From positions 1 through 64,000 of the forward strand of contig JACGCK010000161.1 of assembly GCA_014925825.1 (NCBI GenBank): a stretch of 64,000 nucleotides of DNA, in the 5' to 3' direction. This stretch comes from Pholiota molesta (Eukaryota; Basidiomycota; Agaricomycetes; Agaricales; Strophariaceae). Position numbers and translations under genes: made by a program. A model generated the notes under the pieces. The model worked only from the letters and a program-made list of their open reading frames with translations. It was not told the origin of the DNA and did no database searches. This document shows positions 59,791-64,000 of this stretch, piece by piece; within the stretch, counting starts at the first letter, position 1; the number at the start of each line of letters is the position of its first letter.

Positions 59791-62700
59791 ATGTTGACCA
59801 GACGTCTCGTTGGTCGCCTCAGCGCCGCACAGCGCGCGCAGGGGCACCCAGCTCGACTTCTAAAACGATCTCTCGCCTCTCAGGCACCGGCGCCGTCTCC
59901 CAACGACGCCTTTGCCAACGGCACCAATGCCTACTACGCAGACGAAATGTACCGGCTCTGGAAGCAGGACCCCCAATCTGTTCACCCATCCTGGCGTGTC
60001 TATTTCTCAGGCATGGAGGACAAGGGCCTTACCAGCCCACAGTCCTTCCAACTGCCGCCTACAACGTATCTCCCAGCCCCCGCCGACGGCGCTCCTGCGT
60101 TGCACGCTGGCCAGGGAGCCGAGTTGACTGATCATCTGAAGGTGCGACCCACGCTTTCACCGCTGGTTTTCGTGCTCAACCCGCTGTTCTAGGTCCAACT
60201 CCTCGTCCGCGCATACCAAGTGCGCGGCCACCATGTCGCAGATCTCGACCCCCTTGGTATCACCGATCCCGACCTTGCTGACGTCCACCCACCCGAGCTT
60301 GAGCTCAGCCACTACGGCTTCACCGAGCGCGATCTCGACAAGGAAATCACGCTCGGTCCCGGTATCCTACCTCACTTTGCGACCGAAGAGCACAAGACCA
60401 TGAAGCTTGGCGATATCGTCAAGCTCTGCAGGCGAATTTATTGTACGCATTTACCCTGGTTCCCTGACTACCAATCTTTATATGTTTCATTCAGGCGGTG
60501 CTGTCGGTATCCAGTACATCCATATCCCTGACAAGGAACAGTGCGACTGGATCCGGGAGCGCGTCGAGACCCCCAAACCATGGAATTACACCGTCGACGA
60601 GAAACGCATGATTCTCGATCGTCTCATCTGGTCCGAGTCCTTCGAAAAGTTCATCGCTAGCAAGTATCCCAACGAGAAACGTTTCGGGCTGGAAGGGTGC
60701 GAGGCCCTCATCCCTGGGATGAAGGCGCTCATCGACCGCTCCGTTGACCATGGCACCAAGCACATCACCATCGGCATGCCCCATCGCGGTCGTCTCAACG
60801 TTCTGGCGAACGTCATCCGCAAGCCCATCGAAGCGATCCTCAACGAGTTTTCTGGAGATGAAGACGGTGATTCGCCTGCGGGTGATGTCAAGTACCATCT
60901 CGGTGCCAACTACGTTCGTCCTACCCCGTCTGGTAAAAAGGTTTCCCTGTCACTCGTCGCCAATCCTTCGCATCTCGAGGCTGAAGACCCTGTCGTCCTG
61001 GGCAAAACTCGTGCGATACAACACTTCGAAGGCGACGAGGCTACTCACAACACGGCCATGGGTGTCCTCCTTCACGGTGATGCTGCTTTCGCTGGGCAAG
61101 GTGTTGTTTACGAAACGATGGGATTCCACAACCTTCCCTGGTACGGTACTGGAGGCACTATTCATCTGATCGTTAACAACCAAATCGGCTTCACAACGGA
61201 CCCTCGCTTCTCGCGCTCGACACCCTACCCTTCGGATATTGCCAAGTCCATCGACTCGCCCATCTTCCACGTCAACGGCGACAATGTTGAGGCAGTCAAC
61301 TTCGTGTGCCAGCTGGCGGCGGACTACCGTGCTAAATATAAGAAGGATGTCGTCATCGATATCGTGTGCTACCGCCGCTATGGACACAATGAGACGGATC
61401 AGCCGAGCTTTACCCAGCCTCGCATGTACGCGGCCATCAGCAAGCAGCCCACGCCGCTCACCAAGTACACCAAGTTCCTCGTCACGCGCGGTACGTTCAC
61501 GGAGAAGGACATCGAGGAGCACAAGAAATGGGTGTGGGGCATGATGGAGAAGGCGGCTGCTGCGGCCAAGGACTACGTGCCCACGAGCAAGGAGTGGCTG
61601 TCGGCCGCGTGGCAGGGCTTCCCGTCGCCCAAGCAGCTCGCGGAGACGACGCTGCCGACGCGCCCCACGGGCACGGACGTCGACATCCTGAAGCGCATCG
61701 GCAAGGCCATCTCGTCGTACCCCGCCGGCTTCACCCCGCATCGCAACCTCGCGCGCATCCTCTCGACGCGCGGCAAGACCGTCGAAGAGGGCACGAACAT
61801 CGACTGGTCGACCGCGGAGGCGCTCGCATTCGGCTCGCTCGTGCTCGAGCGCAACCACGTGCGCGTGTCCGGGCAGGACGTCGAGCGCGGCACGTTCTCG
61901 CAGCGGCACGCGGTTATCCACGACCAGGTGAACGAGCAGCAGTACATCCCGCTGAACGACCTCGGCTCCAGCCAGGCGCGCTTCGTCATCTGCAACTCGT
62001 CGCTGTCGGAGTTCGGCGCGCTCGGCTTCGAGCTCGGGTACTCGCTCGTCTCGCCGGACTCGCTCACGATGTGGGAGGCGCAGTTCGGGGACTTTGCGAA
62101 CAATGCGCAGTGCATTATCGACCAGTTTATTGCGGCGGGCGAGCGCAAGTGGCTCCAGCGCACGGGTCTTGTAGTTTCGCTCCCCCATGGATACGATGGT
62201 CAGGGCCCGGAGCACTCGAGTGGAAGGATTGAGCGGTTCCTGCAGCTCTGCGACGACCACCCGCACCACTTCCCCTCGCCGGAGAAGATCGAGCGTCAGC
62301 ACCAGGATTGCAACATGCAGGTCGTCTACCCCACGTACGCTTCTTTCCTTCCCTCCTTTTCTTCTTGTCACTGACGTTTTTATCGAATAGTACACCCGCC
62401 AACTACGTATGCGAAAGTTGTTTCATTTAGAGTCGCATTACTGACGCGCTTCTCCCAGTTCCACGTTCTCCGGCGTCAAATTCACCGCGACTTCCGTAAA
62501 CCCGTAAGCCTTCTCTTGTTCTCAGTCGCTTCCAAACTAAATCAGCCCCCTTTCGCAGCTCATCCTCTTCTTCTCGAAGAGCTTGTTGCGCCACCCCAAG
62601 GCCCGTTCCGACCTCGATGAGATGGTCGGCGAGACCCAGTTCCAGCGCTACCTCCCTGAGCCCCATCCCGAGGAGCTTGTTGCGCCTGAGGACATCAAGC

Positions 62701-63144
62701 GCCACATTCTCTGCACTGGTCAGGTGTACCACACCCTCCTGCAGGCGCGCGAGGATCGCGGTATCAAGGACATCGCTATCAGCCGTCTGGAACAGATCTC
62801 GCCCTTCCCTTACGATCTGGTGCGTCTCTTTTCCCTTTCTTTCTTTCCCCCAGACACGATGCAGTCAATGCTGACCATTTCATGTCAATCAGGTTACACC
62901 CCACCTCGACCAATATCCCAACGCCAGCCTGCTCTGGTGCCAGGAGGAGCCGCTGAACAACGGCGCCTGGAGCTACGTCGGCCCGCGCATCTACACAGCG
63001 GCGAGCCAGACGCAGCACCACAAGGGCAAGTACCCGCTCTACGCCGGGCGCGAGCCCACGAGCTCCGTCGCCACGGGCAGCAAGCTGCAGCACAAAAAGG
63101 AGATCGAGGCGTTTGTCAATGCGGCGTTCGATCTCTCGCGTTAA
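59791..63144 (+). CDS. KGD1: 2-oxoglutarate dehydrogenase E1 component, mitochondrial
   Basis: Thiamine-diphosphate enzyme that decarboxylates 2-oxoglutarate in the TCA cycle as E1 of the complex with E2 and E3, in the mitochondrial matrix. Seven exons: 59791-60141, 60193-60442, 60495-62334, 62391-62406, 62459-62503, 62559-62819, 62893-63144; 3015 nt, 1004 aa, normal length. The N-terminus [18 protein letters not shown] is an Arg-rich transit peptide, followed by [23 protein letters not shown]-binding region: [17 protein letters not shown] (about residue 292), [17 protein letters not shown] (about 393) and [16 protein letters not shown] (about 426). Pyrimidine-binding part: [27 protein letters not shown] and [21 protein letters not shown]-terminal [14 protein letters not shown] and [15 protein letters not shown] are intact. 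The fourth exon is only 16 nt. The start ATG is preceded by in-frame codons without another ATG nearby. Confidence 0.97.
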
Positions 63145-64000
63145 GGGCGCCTTTTTCTGTATCCGTTCACTCCCCCTTTTTTGAGCGCAGAAATGGAGTG
63201 GTGGAATTGGGGAGGGGCTGAGAAAAGACGGGATGGCGTGCTTTTCTGTTTCTTTGGTGGATTCAACCACCACTTGGTGTGATATAATTAAATGTGCTTT
63301 ACTCAACCTTTCCTTTTTTTTCCCTTTTGCCGTCTCTTGCTTTCCTCGTTCCGCTCAGGACTCGGGAAGCATGGACAGGCCATGTTCCAATAAACAATAA
63401 TTTAGAAGGCAGTGTAGACTTGCCTGTTTCAATATAATGCATATGTTTTCTTCTGTCTGTGAGTCTTATTCAAGAAAGGAAGTGTAGCATGTGTATCAGC
63501 AATCGATAAGAGAGCAACGATCGTTGAACGTTGAACGCTGAGCGCTGAACGTCGAATGTCGAATGTTGGAAGGCGCATCGCTCTTTCTACGTAAAATCCT
63601 GATCGTGGGTGCGGGTTACTTCTTGGCAGCGGATCGACCCTTATAGGGACTTGGTAGGGACATGGCACGAATCAAAATGAGACCTTGCGCTTGAACGGTC
63701 CATGATTGTTCCAGGGAGCATTTGATCACATTTTCCAGAAGTATGTATGTAGCACGATATGAAGTTTTCAGTATTTACATTGTCCGAGTTGCATATTTGA
63801 ATCTCAAAGCCAAAATCTTTCTTGCAACAACTTTCAGTGATTTGAGACTTGTCCATCGAGAAACGCCAAAGGCCTAGTCCCTCAAAAAGGGGAAAATATG
63901 AATCGAAGATGCAACACCTCCGATGCGAACCTATGCTATCACTTAATAATTGTGAAATTGTCAACGAAGGGTGTGGCCGTACCGGAACTTCTTTGGCGTT
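63145..64000. other. Downstream of KGD1, no gene recognised
   Basis: About 850 bp to the right edge. Pyrimidine-rich stretch at 63300-63340. A tandem-like run of 7-bp units (GTTGAAC, GCTGAGC, GTCGAAT) lies at 63522-63569. No coding segment was supported. Confidence 0.5.

Noticed and set aside
60950..62395. 481-codon minus-strand frame over KGD1
   Set aside because: Shadow of the highly biased KGD1 exon 3; no family resemblance.
63620..63700. Possible C-terminal exon on the minus strand ending PYKGRSAAKK and a stop
   Set aside because: The open stretch upstream is short, no acceptor or family match could be tied to it before the window edge.

Overview
The window is nuclear DNA of a filamentous basidiomycete, most likely a wood-decaying Agaricomycete (Polyporales-like). 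The reasons are dense short introns (mostly 48-70 nt, GT-AG), a secreted class II haem peroxidase of the lignin-degradation family, several F-box-like gene families, DUF6534 membrane proteins and a decayed Helitron. Species is not determinable from the sequence alone.

Layout. 1-5.6 kb: 3' portion of a decayed Helitron (Rep/helicase). 5.9-10.3 kb (+): SMC3, cohesin core subunit, 15 exons. 10.5-12.5 kb: foldback element with a 17-unit array of short palindromes, its left arm split by a 750-bp hAT-like MITE. 13.4-17.7 kb (-): ATP synthase subunit f, then BMS1 (40S ribosome biogenesis GTPase). 18.25-19.62 kb (-): atypical short manganese peroxidase. 21.1-25.2 kb: three F-box-like genes, one broken. 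26.3-29.8 kb (-): Cep57/Ppc89-like spindle pole body protein. 30.4-33.2 kb: pseudogene debris (mitochondrial carrier, F-box-like) and a DUF6534 membrane protein. 33.7-38.2 kb: a 4.4-kb foldback with outer arrays of CCAGTG/CACTGG palindromes. 39.3-41.1 kb (-): F-box/LRR protein. 42.6-44.1 kb (+): multipass membrane protein. 45.1-46.5 kb (-): mitochondrial NAD+-type carrier, the intact parent of the debris. 48.7-52.0 kb: inverted second copy of the DUF6534/F-box block. 54.2-55.4 kb (+): F-box-like paralogue of the 23.9-25.2 kb gene. 56.9-59.0 kb (+): broken DUF6698-like gene. 59.8-63.1 kb (+): 2-oxoglutarate dehydrogenase E1.

Conserved housekeeping genes (SMC3, BMS1, ATP17, KGD1, CEP57-like) frame an accessory, repeat-rich middle (about 21-59 kb). 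That middle holds inverted segmental duplications in which left-half segments recur in the right half in reverse orientation and shuffled order. Exon models for the main genes were built by hand; their coding lengths are multiples of three with GT-AG junctions, except one conserved GC-AG intron. The most unusual items are the two foldback elements, the nested MITE whose empty site is preserved in the opposite arm, a 28-bp motif shared by the SMC3 and BMS1 upstream regions, and the E/S/D metal site of the peroxidase.
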